Shown here: piece by piece, positions 1 through 8,976 of the stretch
Layout of the letters: every line of letters starts with the position of its first letter
Position numbering within the stretch: the first letter of the stretch is position 1
Origin: Akkermansiaceae bacterium
GTDB lineage: Bacteria; Verrucomicrobiota; Verrucomicrobiia; Verrucomicrobiales; Akkermansiaceae
Length of the DNA: 64,000 bases
Assembly (NCBI GenBank): GCA_023301765.1
Contig: JALZUC010000022.1
Location: forward strand, 1 to 64,000
Direction: 5' to 3'
The notes under the pieces: generated by a model
Seen by the model: the letters and a program-made list of their open reading frames with translations, nothing else
Told to the model about the DNA's origin: nothing
Database searches by the model: none
Made by a program: the position numbers and the translations under genes

Positions 1-165
1 ACCAACAGTAGCTCAACCAACAGTAGCTCAACCAACAGTAGCTCAACCAACAGTAGCTCAACCAACAGTAGCTCAACCAACAGTAGCTCAACCAACAGTG
101 GCTCAACCAACAGTAGCTCAACCAACAGTAGCTCAACCAACAGCAGCTCCACCAAAAGTGCCCCA
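1..165 (+). repeat. 15-bp in-frame tandem repeat encoding PTVAQ
   Basis: The unit accaacagtagctca is repeated head to tail. Units 1-6, 8 and 9 are identical, unit 7 (91-105) has one change (gta to gtg), and units 10-11 (136-165) are diverged. The array continues past the left window edge, so its copy number is unknown. The near-perfect identity points to recent slippage expansion. Confidence 0.95.
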
Positions 166-310
166 GCCAGACATAGCTGGGCCGATGATAGCACAAGGCT
201 CGCAGCAGAGGAAGGATGTTCCTCGCCCACGCAGTGTTACGACGGATGATCAGAAAAAAGTAGATGACCTTCTCCGCCAGTTCCGCGAACGTTACAGCAG
301 GGATCAGTAA
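2..310 (+). CDS. 3' end of a repeat-containing protein of unknown function (partial)
   Basis: The reading frame is open from the window edge to the stop at 308-310, so this is the C-terminal part of a longer protein whose start lies outside. The first about 50 codons repeat the pentapeptide PTVAQ and then decay ([15 protein letters not shown]). The last about 50 residues are polar and charged and end in [13 protein letters not shown], probably a helix. A GTG at 98 is only a repeat variant (gta to gtg) and is unlikely to be the true start. Pro/Thr/Ala/Gln-rich repeats are common in extended linkers of surface or envelope proteins, but no domain is recognisable and no function is claimed. Confidence 0.6.
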   Translation, partial: PTVAQPTVAQPTVAQPTVAQPTVAQPTVAQPTVAQPTVAQPTVAQPTAAPPKVPQPDIAGPMIAQGSQQRKDVPRPRSVTTDDQKKVDDLLRQFRERYSRDQ

Positions 311-389
311 AATAAACGAATAGCGGAAAAAACATCGCTTATACGTATTTCGCACTTGTCATTGGGCGATCGTCTCTATTGATTCGTCC

Positions 390-1844
390 ATGGCGAATAT
401 CTCTCTTGGACTTTCTTTTGATGACGTTCTGCTCACCCCTCAGATGAGTGGTGTGCTACCTGGTGAAGCTGATCTTAAAACAGATCTCACCGCTAAAATT
501 GGCTTAAACATACCAGTCGTATCTGCGGCCATGGATACTGTTTCTGAGACGGAGTTAGCCATCGCCCTTGCACGTGAAGGCGGTATTGGTGTGATTCACC
601 GTAATAACTTGATCGAGGATCAAGCCGCTATGGTTACTAAGGTGAAGCGCTCTGAGAGTGCCGTTATCTCAGAGCCTTATACGGTGAGAAAAGAGCAAAC
701 CGTAGGTGAGCTCCGCTATATAATGGAGCAGCAAGGTTTCTCTGGATTCCCTGTAGTAAATGGTGAGGGCAAACTCTTAGGTATGGTTACTGGCCGTGAT
801 GTACGTCACTTTGCTAATGATACAGCTAAGGTTTCAGATGTAATGACGCCACTTGAGCGGCTAATTACATCTCATGAAAATACCACTATGAGAGAGGCTC
901 GTAGTATCCTCTATGAAAATCGTATTGAGAAGCTACCTCTTGTAGACGGCTCTGGTAACCTCACCGGACTGATCACTGGTGCTGATATTGAAAAACGGAT
1001 CACATTTACTAACTCCGCTAAAGACCCTAATGGGCAGCTCCGCTGTGGTGCCGCTGTTGGTGTAGGCCCTGATTGTCTAGAACGTGGTGAAGCTCTGGTA
1101 AAGGCGGGTGCAGACGCACTCTTTATAGATGCCGCCACTGGACACACCAGCCGCGTGATGGAAGTTATCTCGAAGCTCCGTGAGCTAGGGGACATACCAG
1201 TGATTGCTGGTAATGTAGTCACAGCTGAAGGTGCTAAAGACCTCTGTGATGCAGGTGTTTCTGCTGTAAAAGTAGGTGTAGGCCCTGGATCTATCTGTAC
1301 TACTCGTGTTATCTCAGGAGTAGGTATGCCTCAGTTTACTGCTATTCAGAATGTAGCATCCTACTGTCGGGATAAAGGAGTGGCAGTGATTGCTGATGGT
1401 GGTATCCGTTACTCAGGTGATATTGCTAAGGCCCTTGCTGCAGGAGCTGATCTTGTTATGTTAGGGTCTATCCTTGCTGGTACTCGTGAGAGTCCTGGAG
1501 CCACTGTTCACTATCAGGGTAGAAGGTTTAAAACATACCGAGGTATGGGATCTGTAGGTGCCATGCGTAAGGGGTCTGGTGATCGCTACGGGCAGAATAG
1601 CTCTGGTAAACTGGTTGCCGAGGGTGTGGAAGGCCGTGTGCCATATAAGGGACCACTTGCTGACGTAGTCTTCCAGCTTATGGGTGGCCTTCGTTCAGGT
1701 ATGGGCTACGTGGGAGCATCTAATCTTACAGAACTCCGTGAGCGTGCAGTATTTACCCAAATCACCGCTGGTGGTCTGAGAGAAAGCCACGCCCATGACA
1801 TTGTTATCACTGAGGAGCCTATTAACTACCAGCCAGCTCTTTAA
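390..1844 (+). CDS. guaB: IMP dehydrogenase
   Basis: Oxidises IMP to XMP with NAD+, the committed step of GMP synthesis in the cytoplasm. At 484 aa it has the usual full length. The (beta/alpha)8 barrel opens with [10 protein letters not shown]. Two CBS domains lie at about residues 95-205 ([16 protein letters not shown]). The catalytic loop GPGSICTTR has Cys303 as nucleophile, and the flap region [16 protein letters not shown] is intact. guaA follows after 57 bp on the same strand, so the two probably form a guaBA operon. No Shine-Dalgarno sequence is visible before the ATG; the start fits the family N-terminus. Confidence 0.97.
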   Translation: MANISLGLSFDDVLLTPQMSGVLPGEADLKTDLTAKIGLNIPVVSAAMDTVSETELAIALAREGGIGVIHRNNLIEDQAAMVTKVKRSESAVISEPYTVRKEQTVGELRYIMEQQGFSGFPVVNGEGKLLGMVTGRDVRHFANDTAKVSDVMTPLERLITSHENTTMREARSILYENRIEKLPLVDGSGNLTGLITGADIEKRITFTNSAKDPNGQLRCGAAVGVGPDCLERGEALVKAGADALFIDAATGHTSRVMEVISKLRELGDIPVIAGNVVTAEGAKDLCDAGVSAVKVGVGPGSICTTRVISGVGMPQFTAIQNVASYCRDKGVAVIADGGIRYSGDIAKALAAGADLVMLGSILAGTRESPGATVHYQGRRFKTYRGMGSVGAMRKGSGDRYGQNSSGKLVAEGVEGRVPYKGPLADVVFQLMGGLRSGMGYVGASNLTELRERAVFTQITAGGLRESHAHDIVITEEPINYQPAL

Positions 1845-1901
1845 TTTTTTTTACTATTCTTAGGCCACTCTAAGTAGAGGCTTCTAACACCATATTTTAA
1901 C

Positions 1902-3425
1902 ATGACAGAAAACAATCACGTTGCCGTTTTTGACTTTGGTTCACAGTACACTCAGCTCATCGTACGCAGAGTCCGTGAGCTTGGATTCTTTGCCAAGCTC
2001 TATGAGCCAGAAGACATCGCTAACATCGGCAGCCCAGGCGCTATTATCCTCTCAGGTGGCCCTAAGAGCACCAGTGATGAGGATGCACCTGATATTGATT
2101 TTGAAAAACTCTGTGGCTACGGAGTCCCAGTTCTAGGTGTGTGCTACGGTATGCAGATTCTAAATATCAAGTTTGGTGGCTCTGTAAAATCAAGTAACCG
2201 CCGTGAGTATGGCCCAGCTGCATTAAGCCCTATAGAGTGCGCAGGCCTCTACGAGGGGATATCTCAGGAGTCCCAGGTCTGGATGAGCCACTCAGACACT
2301 GTTAACGATCTTCCAGAAGATTGTAAGGTATTGGCTGTTAATAAGGAAGAGACACCAGTATCCCTCCAGTGGGGTGAGCGCTTCTTTGGTATCCAGTTTC
2401 ACCCAGAAGTTACACACTCTCATGAGGGACTAAGTATACTTAAAAACTTCCTACTACAGGCAGATACACTGGCTGAGTTCCGCATAGAGGACTTTAAGCG
2501 TGAGATGCTAGACGGCATCCGTGAGCAAGTAGGGGATAAGCAAGTAGTTTGTGGAGTCAGTGGCGGTGTGGATAGCACCGTGCTAGCAGTCCTACTTAAG
2601 GAAGCTGGAGTAAATGTGCGTGCCATCTTTGTAGACCACGGCCTCATGCGCCAAGATGAAGGTGATGAAGTCCGTAAGAACTTTGAGCGTATGGGTGTGG
2701 AAATAGAAACGGTCGATTGTGCAGACCTCTTTCTTGGGAAACTTGCAGGAGTCTCTGACCCGGAGGAAAAACGTAAAATCATCGGCGGACTCTTTATCGA
2801 CGTCTTCTGGGATACGGTAGGAAATGCAGAAATGCTAGCCCAGGGCACACTCTATCCAGATGTGATCGAATCCGCCTCTAACGCTAAATCAAAGGCATCT
2901 AAAATCAAGACTCACCATAACCGTGTAGACCGTATTCTAGAGCTTCAGGCACAGGGGAAAGTCCTTGAGCCACTAGCAGAACTATTTAAAGACGAGGTCC
3001 GTGAGCTAGGAACATCCCTAGGTATCGCTAATGACATCCTCCAGCGTCATCCTTTCCCCGGACCAGGCCTCGCCGTTAGGTGCCCGGGTGATATTACCGA
3101 GGAAAAGCTGCGCATTATCCGTGAGTGCGACCATATCTTTATCACCCGCCTTAAGGAGCACGGCTGGTATGATCAAGTCTGGCAGGCATACGCAGGCCTT
3201 ATCCCAGTGAAAACTGTAGGGGTAAAGGGTGATGAACGAAGCTACGAGTGGGCTATCAGCCTCCGCGCAGTGATCAGTGAAGACGCCATGACGGCTGACT
3301 GGGTAGAGCTACCACCAGCGCTACTACGTGAGACTAGTAACCGTATCCTTAATGAAGTGGATGGGATTAACCGCGTCCTCTACGATATTTCTACCAAGCC
3401 ACCAGCAAGCATCGAGTGGGAGTAA
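1902..3425 (+). CDS. guaA: GMP synthase (glutamine-hydrolysing)
   Basis: Converts XMP to GMP using ATP and glutamine. The 507-aa protein has an N-terminal class I glutamine amidotransferase domain (nucleophile Cys81 in GVCYGMQ, His/Glu in FHPEVTHS), an ATP-pyrophosphatase domain with the P-loop GVSGGVDSTV near residue 220, and a C-terminal dimerisation domain ending in the canonical KPPASIEWE. It sits directly downstream of guaB. No ribosome-binding site is seen (ttttaacATG). Confidence 0.97.
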   Translation: MTENNHVAVFDFGSQYTQLIVRRVRELGFFAKLYEPEDIANIGSPGAIILSGGPKSTSDEDAPDIDFEKLCGYGVPVLGVCYGMQILNIKFGGSVKSSNRREYGPAALSPIECAGLYEGISQESQVWMSHSDTVNDLPEDCKVLAVNKEETPVSLQWGERFFGIQFHPEVTHSHEGLSILKNFLLQADTLAEFRIEDFKREMLDGIREQVGDKQVVCGVSGGVDSTVLAVLLKEAGVNVRAIFVDHGLMRQDEGDEVRKNFERMGVEIETVDCADLFLGKLAGVSDPEEKRKIIGGLFIDVFWDTVGNAEMLAQGTLYPDVIESASNAKSKASKIKTHHNRVDRILELQAQGKVLEPLAELFKDEVRELGTSLGIANDILQRHPFPGPGLAVRCPGDITEEKLRIIRECDHIFITRLKEHGWYDQVWQAYAGLIPVKTVGVKGDERSYEWAISLRAVISEDAMTADWVELPPALLRETSNRILNEVDGINRVLYDISTKPPASIEWE

Positions 3426-3458
3426 CCCACTAATCTAGCAAATCATACGAATCTGGAA

Positions 3459-3484
3459 TCTGGAACCCATCAGTGGGTTCCAGA
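3459..3484 (+). terminator. Hairpin downstream of guaA, possible terminator
   Basis: A perfect 10-bp inverted repeat (TCTGGAACCC / GGGTTCCAGA) with a 6-nt loop starts 33 bp after the guaA stop. No T-run follows, so it may be a Rho-assisted terminator or an RNA-stabilising hairpin rather than an intrinsic terminator. Confidence 0.4.
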
Positions 3485-3675
3485 AGAGAGGGTGCACCGC
3501 GATCGAAAGCCAGTATAGGCGAATAGAAGATAACTGAAGTCCACGATGTGATTTCAAGTGATATCGAAAGCTTAGCCCATATTCGCGGCCATTAGCGGTA
3601 TAGGTAATAATATATATATACCTGCACTCTCTAGTTAGATGTCCCTGAGCTTTTATGAGCTTATGATTTATGGCC

Positions 3676-4314
3676 TTATGGCTGTTTAGTCTGTTGGATA
3701 AAGCTGTCTGCCTCGGCGATAGCTACTTCCATTTCCTTGATCAGGCGGCTCACCTCCACGCGTGTAGTCTGGACTTGGCTCTGGAGAGAAGCGATCGCCT
3801 TGGAGTTAAGGTTATGCTTGAGGAAGAGTGTATGATCGCGGAATTTGCGTAGCACAGGGTCCAGTGACTTCTCAGCACGGCGCATAGCGGCGATGAGGAT
3901 TTTATAACGTGCCTGCGCCGCAGCTAGCTGCTTGTTAGACTCAGCTTTAAGTTCCGTGCTCTCGTAGAGTTTGATTTCCTTTTTCCACTCACGGAAGAGA
4001 GCCTTAGAGACACTCTCCACATCATCATGGCGTGCCTTTACATCCGCAGCCTGCTGTTCAGCAGAGAGATAGGCCTTATTGACTTTGTTATATTTCTGTT
4101 CCAGATCCCCACCTTTAAAGCCCGTCACAGAGCTAAACTCCTCCAGCGCATCCTTAAAGACCTCCTTAGCCTTCTGCTCACTCGTCCGCGCCTTCTCCAC
4201 CCGCGATACCATGATGTCTCGCTTATGAAATCCAACCTTCTCCATAGCACCATAGTAAACAGTAGAACAGGAAGTAAGGAGAACGAGAGAGGGGAGGAGT
4301 AGGTATAGTTTCAT
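3676..4314 (-). CDS. Lipoprotein, DUF2959-like
   Basis: A 212-aa envelope lipoprotein of unknown role. The start at 4314 gives a proper lipoprotein signal (MKLYLLLPSLVLLTSC, lipobox Cys16); the longer frame up to 4368 would bury that signal. The mature part is highly charged and almost all helical, with Lys/Glu-rich coiled-coil character, and it includes SSVTGFKGGDLEQKYNKVN, which resembles the DUF2959 family. It stands alone, convergent to guaA and divergent from the methyltransferase at 4452, and marks the left edge of the AT-rich island. Confidence 0.8.
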   Translation of the reverse strand: MKLYLLLPSLVLLTSCSTVYYGAMEKVGFHKRDIMVSRVEKARTSEQKAKEVFKDALEEFSSVTGFKGGDLEQKYNKVNKAYLSAEQQAADVKARHDDVESVSKALFREWKKEIKLYESTELKAESNKQLAAAQARYKILIAAMRRAEKSLDPVLRKFRDHTLFLKHNLNSKAIASLQSQVQTTRVEVSRLIKEMEVAIAEADSFIQQTKQP

Positions 4315-4451
4315 GGTAGTAGAGTTTGAGCTGTGTAATCTGTTATCAAGTTTAAAAAGAAAACCCATCTTTTTTCAATCTAAGATATGGAGGGAAATGT
4401 AAATTACGAGCTTCCTGAGTATTCATAAATTTGTTAAAAAAAAACTGTTGA

Positions 4452-5645
4452 ATGAAGAAACGCTCATACATAGATCTTTTTGCCGGCTGCGGCGGACTTT
4501 CCCTAGGGTTGTATAACTCAGGTCATTGGCATGGACTCTTTGCTGTAGAGAAGAGTCCTGACGCTTTCGCTACGCTTGAGCATAACCTTATTAAAAGGAA
4601 AAAGCATTTTAGCTGGCCTGATTGGTTAGGGAAACCGAAAAACCACGATATCAACGCTCTCATCGAAACATACGAAGATGAACTGAAGGCCTTGAAAGGT
4701 TCGGTTGATCTTGTTGCTGGGGGTCCCCCTTGTCAGGGTTTTTCGATGGCAGGCCGTCGAGTTGAAAGTGACCAACGTAATAATTTGGTTCACTCTTACT
4801 TAAAGTTCATCAAGTTAGTAGAGCCCAAGATGATTCTTTTTGAAAACGTCAAAGGTTTTAAAGTGGGTTTTAAGAAGAAGGATAATTCAAGAGGTCGCCC
4901 TTATTCGGATGTCGTCATCGAAGAGCTAAAGAAGCAAGGCTATGCTGATGCTCATGCTGAGATCATTGATTTTTCAGAATTTGGCGTCCCTCAGCGACGC
5001 AAGCGTTGCATCATAGTTGCAACAAAAAATAATACAGCTAAGCAGTTTTTTACTAAACTTCACAAAGAGTCATCTGTTTTCTTAAAAAGAAAAGGACTAA
5101 CAAAAGAGGTGCAATTAAGTTCAGCAATTTCAGATATTCGAGCTAAACATGGAACTACTCAATCTCCTGATTCTAGAAACTTTGAGGCCGGAAAATATGC
5201 CCCCAGGTCATACACTGCCTACCAAAAACTGATGAGAGATGAAAGAAAGGGCCTCCCGGATAGTCATCGCTTTGCGAATCATAGTGAAAAAATTAAGAAT
5301 AAATTTAGAGCGATAATCGATGAGAAGCTCAGCTCTCAAGAGGTGAGGGAGCGATTTAATACGAAAAAAAGTAGCACCAAATTACTGCGCTCGAACCTCC
5401 CGACACCAACTTTAACAACCCTTCCTGATGATTACGTTCATTATGAAGAAGAGAGGATTTTAACAGTTCGGGAGTATGCTCGAATCCAATCATTCCCTGA
5501 TTCGTATGAATTTAAAGGGAAATATACAACAGGAGGTCCTAGAAGAAAAATAGAGGTTCCTCGATATACGCAAGTTGGGAATGCTATTCCTCCTTTGTTT
5601 GCAGAACAAACAGGTCGCGTGCTTAAAAAAATAATCAATGGCTAA
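4452..5645 (+). CDS. DNA (cytosine-5-) methyltransferase, Dcm/type II family
   Basis: Transfers a methyl group from S-adenosylmethionine to C5 of cytosine in a specific DNA site. In order: motif I DLFAGCGGLSLG (residues 8-19), motif IV GPPCQGFS with catalytic Cys94, motif VI ENVKGF (131-136), motif VIII near QRRKRC, a variable target-recognition region at about 200-310, and motifs IX-X ending in QVGNAIPP. At 397 aa it has normal length and no visible lesion. It overlaps the next gene by 8 bp, so the two are probably translationally coupled. Base composition is AT-richer than the flanking genes. It probably protects host DNA from the HNH nuclease encoded at 8977-9747. The recognition site cannot be read from the sequence. 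Confidence 0.95.
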   Translation: MKKRSYIDLFAGCGGLSLGLYNSGHWHGLFAVEKSPDAFATLEHNLIKRKKHFSWPDWLGKPKNHDINALIETYEDELKALKGSVDLVAGGPPCQGFSMAGRRVESDQRNNLVHSYLKFIKLVEPKMILFENVKGFKVGFKKKDNSRGRPYSDVVIEELKKQGYADAHAEIIDFSEFGVPQRRKRCIIVATKNNTAKQFFTKLHKESSVFLKRKGLTKEVQLSSAISDIRAKHGTTQSPDSRNFEAGKYAPRSYTAYQKLMRDERKGLPDSHRFANHSEKIKNKFRAIIDEKLSSQEVRERFNTKKSSTKLLRSNLPTPTLTTLPDDYVHYEEERILTVREYARIQSFPDSYEFKGKYTTGGPRRKIEVPRYTQVGNAIPPLFAEQTGRVLKKIING

Positions 5646-7974
5646 AGAAAAAATTCAATTTCGAGTGAGCTCCTCGCTCAAAAGTATTGTTGGGAAAGAT
5701 CTTATTACCAATGATTTTGTAGCAGTCTTTGAATTAGTCAAAAATTCTATTGATGCAGGGGCGTCTAAAATTGAAGTTCTGTTTGATCTAGAAGCGGATA
5801 ACCCTTCAATCTGGATTACAGACAATGGGAAAGGGATGTCTGAAGATGACATTCGCAAAAAATGGTTGTTTTTAGGTTACTCAGCTAAAAGAGAAGGTGT
5901 TGAAGACGAGTATAAAAAAACTTATGCCGGTAATAAAGGAGTTGGACGATTTTCATGTGACCGACTTGGAAAAAAACTAACTATCCAATCAAAAACAAAG
6001 CATTGTAATAACGTTAACACTCTGACCGTTGACTGGCTAGACTATGAATTAAACTCTGAAAAAGAGTTCTCTGACGTCGATGTTTTTTATGAAGAAGTTG
6101 AAGGTTGGGCTATCGACCCACAATTAAAGTCCCCAATGACGGGGCTAGCCATTCAGATTACCGAATTACGTGAAGTCGAAAGTTGGACAAGATTTAAACT
6201 AGAAAAGCTAAAAAGAGGGTTAGCTAAGCTGATCAATCCATTCGGCGGGCAAGAGCAGGAAATTGAAATATTGATTCATTGTAAGCGAGAGATAGCTGAG
6301 GATGATCATAGAGAGCACTCAGATGAGCATCAATATCCTATTATAGTAAATGGCCCTGTTGAGAACCATATCCTAGACGTTTTAGAACAAAAAAGCGCAA
6401 GTATCATAGTCAGTATCGAAGAAGGTGCTTTAACTACAGAACTTAGGGATAGAGGTGAATTGATCTATAAAATATCAGAGCCGATTCCTGAAGACCTACA
6501 GCTACTAGAAGATTCAAAATTTAGGACTGTTGTTTATTATCTAAATAGATCTGCTAAAGCTACGTTTACTCGTCGAATGGGGATTAGTTCTAAAGCTTTC
6601 GGTTCATTATTTTTGTTCAAAAATGGATTTCAGGTTTTTCCTGTAGGTGAGGAGGGTAATGATTATTGGGGATTTGACCATCGAAGAGCTCAAGGGCATA
6701 GCCGGTTTCTTGGAAATCGAGATATGATGGGGCGCGTTGATGTGTCTGGGGGCGATGATAAGTTCCGTGAGTCATCAAGTCGGGACAAGGGGCTTATTGA
6801 TACTATTGCTTCCAGTGCCTTATCGAGAGTTGTTTTTAATATCATCAAGCGTTTTGAAAGGTATGTAGTAGGTGTCACCTGGCAAGATAAACTAGATAAA
6901 GATATTGAGGATACAGAGCGGTTATATCTCGATCATAACAGAGCACGTATTATTGATTTAATCTCGGCTTTATCTGATTCTAAAAATGTCAAAATTCTAG
7001 ACTATAACAAAGATCTTGTTTCAGTTTTAGGGCGAAAAAGTGAACGCTATGAGGAAACATTGGCTCCTCTTAGGGCGCTAGTTGCAAAAATAGACGATCC
7101 AACATTAAGTAGGAAAATTGATGCCGCTGAAATAGTTGTCAAAAAGGCTAGGGAACAACAAATAGAGTCTGAGAAGTATGCTGAAAGAGAGGCTAAAGCT
7201 CGTGAACAAGCCGAAATTATGGCTAGGCAGGCTCAAGAAGCTGAAGCTACTGCTACTGAAGCCTACGAAGAAGAGAAGAAAAGAAATCTGTTTCTGACTA
7301 GAGGTGAATTCTTAGATAAGGATTTATTAGAAAGTTTTCTTCATCAGATTGATCTGTATGCAAGTGATCAGAAAATGGCTATTGAAAACCATTATAAAAG
7401 TTTGTTGAGATCTAAATCGGAAACGGTTTCTAAAGCAAAAACTTTAGATCTAGTGTCATCCTTGCGACAGGGAATTGACAAGATATCAACGGCTTCTCGT
7501 TACGCTACGTTGGCAAATTTCAGATTAGAGTCTGGAAAGGTTACATCTGATGTTCCAGATTTCATTGAGGAATATTTAGCGAAAATAGCGCCTTTGTATA
7601 ATGGAGAGATACAAATTCAGGCGATCAGAGAAACAGGTGATCTGGAAATGACCTTTTCACCCATTGAGTTTTCGATGGTATTAGATAATTTCATTAGTAA
7701 TTCCAGAAAAGCAAAAGCTACAAAAATTGTTTTCTCTGTAGGCGTTAAAAGTAAGATATTAGTCCTCACTATATCTGATGACGGAAAAGGAATTGATAAG
7801 AAAATAGTAAATCCAGAGAAAAATATTTTTGAGAAAGGATTTACTCGAACAAAGGGTTCAGGATTAGGCCTGCATTTCTGTAAAGAAATGATAGAGCGGA
7901 TGGGTGGTTCGCTTGAACTTTCCCAAAATCAACAGCAAAGAGGATTTGAATTAATAGTTAAAATAGCAGGATGA
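5638..7974 (+). CDS. Dual GHKL ATPase: MORC/MutL-like N-terminus with histidine-kinase-like C-terminus
   Basis: A 778-aa protein with two GHKL nucleotide-binding modules. The N-terminal one has FELVKNSIDAGA (Glu32, Asn36), TDNGKGM (61-67) and GNKGVGR (98-104), as in MORC, MutL and Hsp90-like ATPases. A predicted S5-like and unassigned region follows to about 430, then a charged coiled coil at about 495-555 rich in Glu, Ala and Arg. The C-terminal module looks like a sensor kinase: a possible H-box around His569 (FLHQIDL), an N-box near Asp683-Asn684, DDGKGID (714-720) and GSGLGL (740-746). There is no transmembrane segment, so it is cytoplasmic. It overlaps the methyltransferase by 8 bp and the receiver gene by 4 bp (ATGA). 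Inference: it senses DNA damage or invasion and signals to the receiver, or drives restriction by ATP hydrolysis. Confidence 0.85.
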   Translation: MAKEKIQFRVSSSLKSIVGKDLITNDFVAVFELVKNSIDAGASKIEVLFDLEADNPSIWITDNGKGMSEDDIRKKWLFLGYSAKREGVEDEYKKTYAGNKGVGRFSCDRLGKKLTIQSKTKHCNNVNTLTVDWLDYELNSEKEFSDVDVFYEEVEGWAIDPQLKSPMTGLAIQITELREVESWTRFKLEKLKRGLAKLINPFGGQEQEIEILIHCKREIAEDDHREHSDEHQYPIIVNGPVENHILDVLEQKSASIIVSIEEGALTTELRDRGELIYKISEPIPEDLQLLEDSKFRTVVYYLNRSAKATFTRRMGISSKAFGSLFLFKNGFQVFPVGEEGNDYWGFDHRRAQGHSRFLGNRDMMGRVDVSGGDDKFRESSSRDKGLIDTIASSALSRVVFNIIKRFERYVVGVTWQDKLDKDIEDTERLYLDHNRARIIDLISALSDSKNVKILDYNKDLVSVLGRKSERYEETLAPLRALVAKIDDPTLSRKIDAAEIVVKKAREQQIESEKYAEREAKAREQAEIMARQAQEAEATATEAYEEEKKRNLFLTRGEFLDKDLLESFLHQIDLYASDQKMAIENHYKSLLRSKSETVSKAKTLDLVSSLRQGIDKISTASRYATLANFRLESGKVTSDVPDFIEEYLAKIAPLYNGEIQIQAIRETGDLEMTFSPIEFSMVLDNFISNSRKAKATKIVFSVGVKSKILVLTISDDGKGIDKKIVNPEKNIFEKGFTRTKGSGLGLHFCKEMIERMGGSLELSQNQQQRGFELIVKIAG

Positions 7975-8891
7975 AAATAGAATATAAGATTTTATGGTTT
8001 GAAGACCAATTCGAGGATATTACAGCAACAGTTGAAGCTGTAGAGAACCTCTTGGATGACTTTGGTTTTAAAGCTGATATTGAAAAGGTTGAAGTTGTTA
8101 CACCTGGTGTCGTATCTGAGCTTTCGGAGAAGCTTTCTGGATACAATCCTTACGATTTAATTTTATTTGACTATCAGTTAGGTAAAGATGGGAGAGCAGA
8201 CGGTATGGATGTAGCTATATCATTAAGGCAGCATCTATACTCTGATATGATTTTTTACAGCGCAAGCCCTAGAAGCGAGCTAAGAAAACTTCTGTATGAT
8301 CAAAATGTTGAAGGGGTGTTTACTGCGGGGCGATATACTTTTTCAGAGGATGTAGACCCAATTATCGAAGATCAAATTAAACGTATCTCAGACGTTAATA
8401 TGATGCGTGGGATTGTAATGGATGAGGTTAGTCGATTTGATCGGCTGTTGAGAGAACTTTGTTTGAAATATTTAGAAAAAGATGAAAAATACAGAGATTT
8501 AGGTGAAATTAAACTGAGACGACGATTTGAAAAACAAGCAAAAAAACTACTTAAAAAGTCAACGACAATCGATTGTCCTATTGAACAGTATTCTAATGTT
8601 CAGAAAACTAATTTTGACTTAGTGAGGAGAGGTCTTTCTGATTTTCTGAAATTGGACGGTGAAAAGGAACTTAGTTCTGCACTTAGCGAGGAAGGCATGT
8701 TAAATGAACTACAAAATCTTCGTAATCGTTTAGCTCACATTGAGGGCAATCTTGATACTGCTGGAGTAATGACTCTTGTAGACAACGAGAGTGAGAGTTT
8801 TGATTTTGGGCGTTTTATTCAGATAAGAAAGAACTTAAGGGAAGCTAGTGCCCTTATAAATGAAAAATTAAATATGGTAGGTGTGGTATAG
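7971..8891 (+). CDS. Response-regulator receiver protein with HEPN-like C-terminal domain
   Basis: A 306-aa protein. Residues 1-130 fit a divergent receiver: acidic pair Glu11-Asp12 after KILWF, phosphoacceptor candidate Asp67 (LILFDYQLG), Ser97 (IFYSAS), and Arg121 where receivers usually have Lys. No DNA-binding output domain is seen. The rest is all-helical and contains LRNRLAH (Arg251-x4-His256), which matches the RNxxxH motif of HEPN ribonucleases and HEPN-like helical domains. It starts inside the stop of the dual GHKL gene (ATGA), so the pair is probably a kinase and its partner. The nuclease role is inference from one motif. Confidence 0.75.
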   Translation: MKIEYKILWFEDQFEDITATVEAVENLLDDFGFKADIEKVEVVTPGVVSELSEKLSGYNPYDLILFDYQLGKDGRADGMDVAISLRQHLYSDMIFYSASPRSELRKLLYDQNVEGVFTAGRYTFSEDVDPIIEDQIKRISDVNMMRGIVMDEVSRFDRLLRELCLKYLEKDEKYRDLGEIKLRRRFEKQAKKLLKKSTTIDCPIEQYSNVQKTNFDLVRRGLSDFLKLDGEKELSSALSEEGMLNELQNLRNRLAHIEGNLDTAGVMTLVDNESESFDFGRFIQIRKNLREASALINEKLNMVGVV

Positions 8892-8976
8892 AGCTGTGTA
8901 GGTGAATAAAGAGAATACGTTTCGCCCGACCTCTTTAGTCACGGTAAGTCGACTTCTGTGAAGATTTGCTGTATTG

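Noticed and set aside
2420-2848. A 142-codon minus-strand frame within guaA
   Set aside because: Ser/Arg-rich antisense shadow of guaA with no motif.
3605-3635. TATATATA tract with AGGTA/TACCT ends downstream of guaA
   Set aside because: Short alternating AT run; no evidence of an origin or attachment site.
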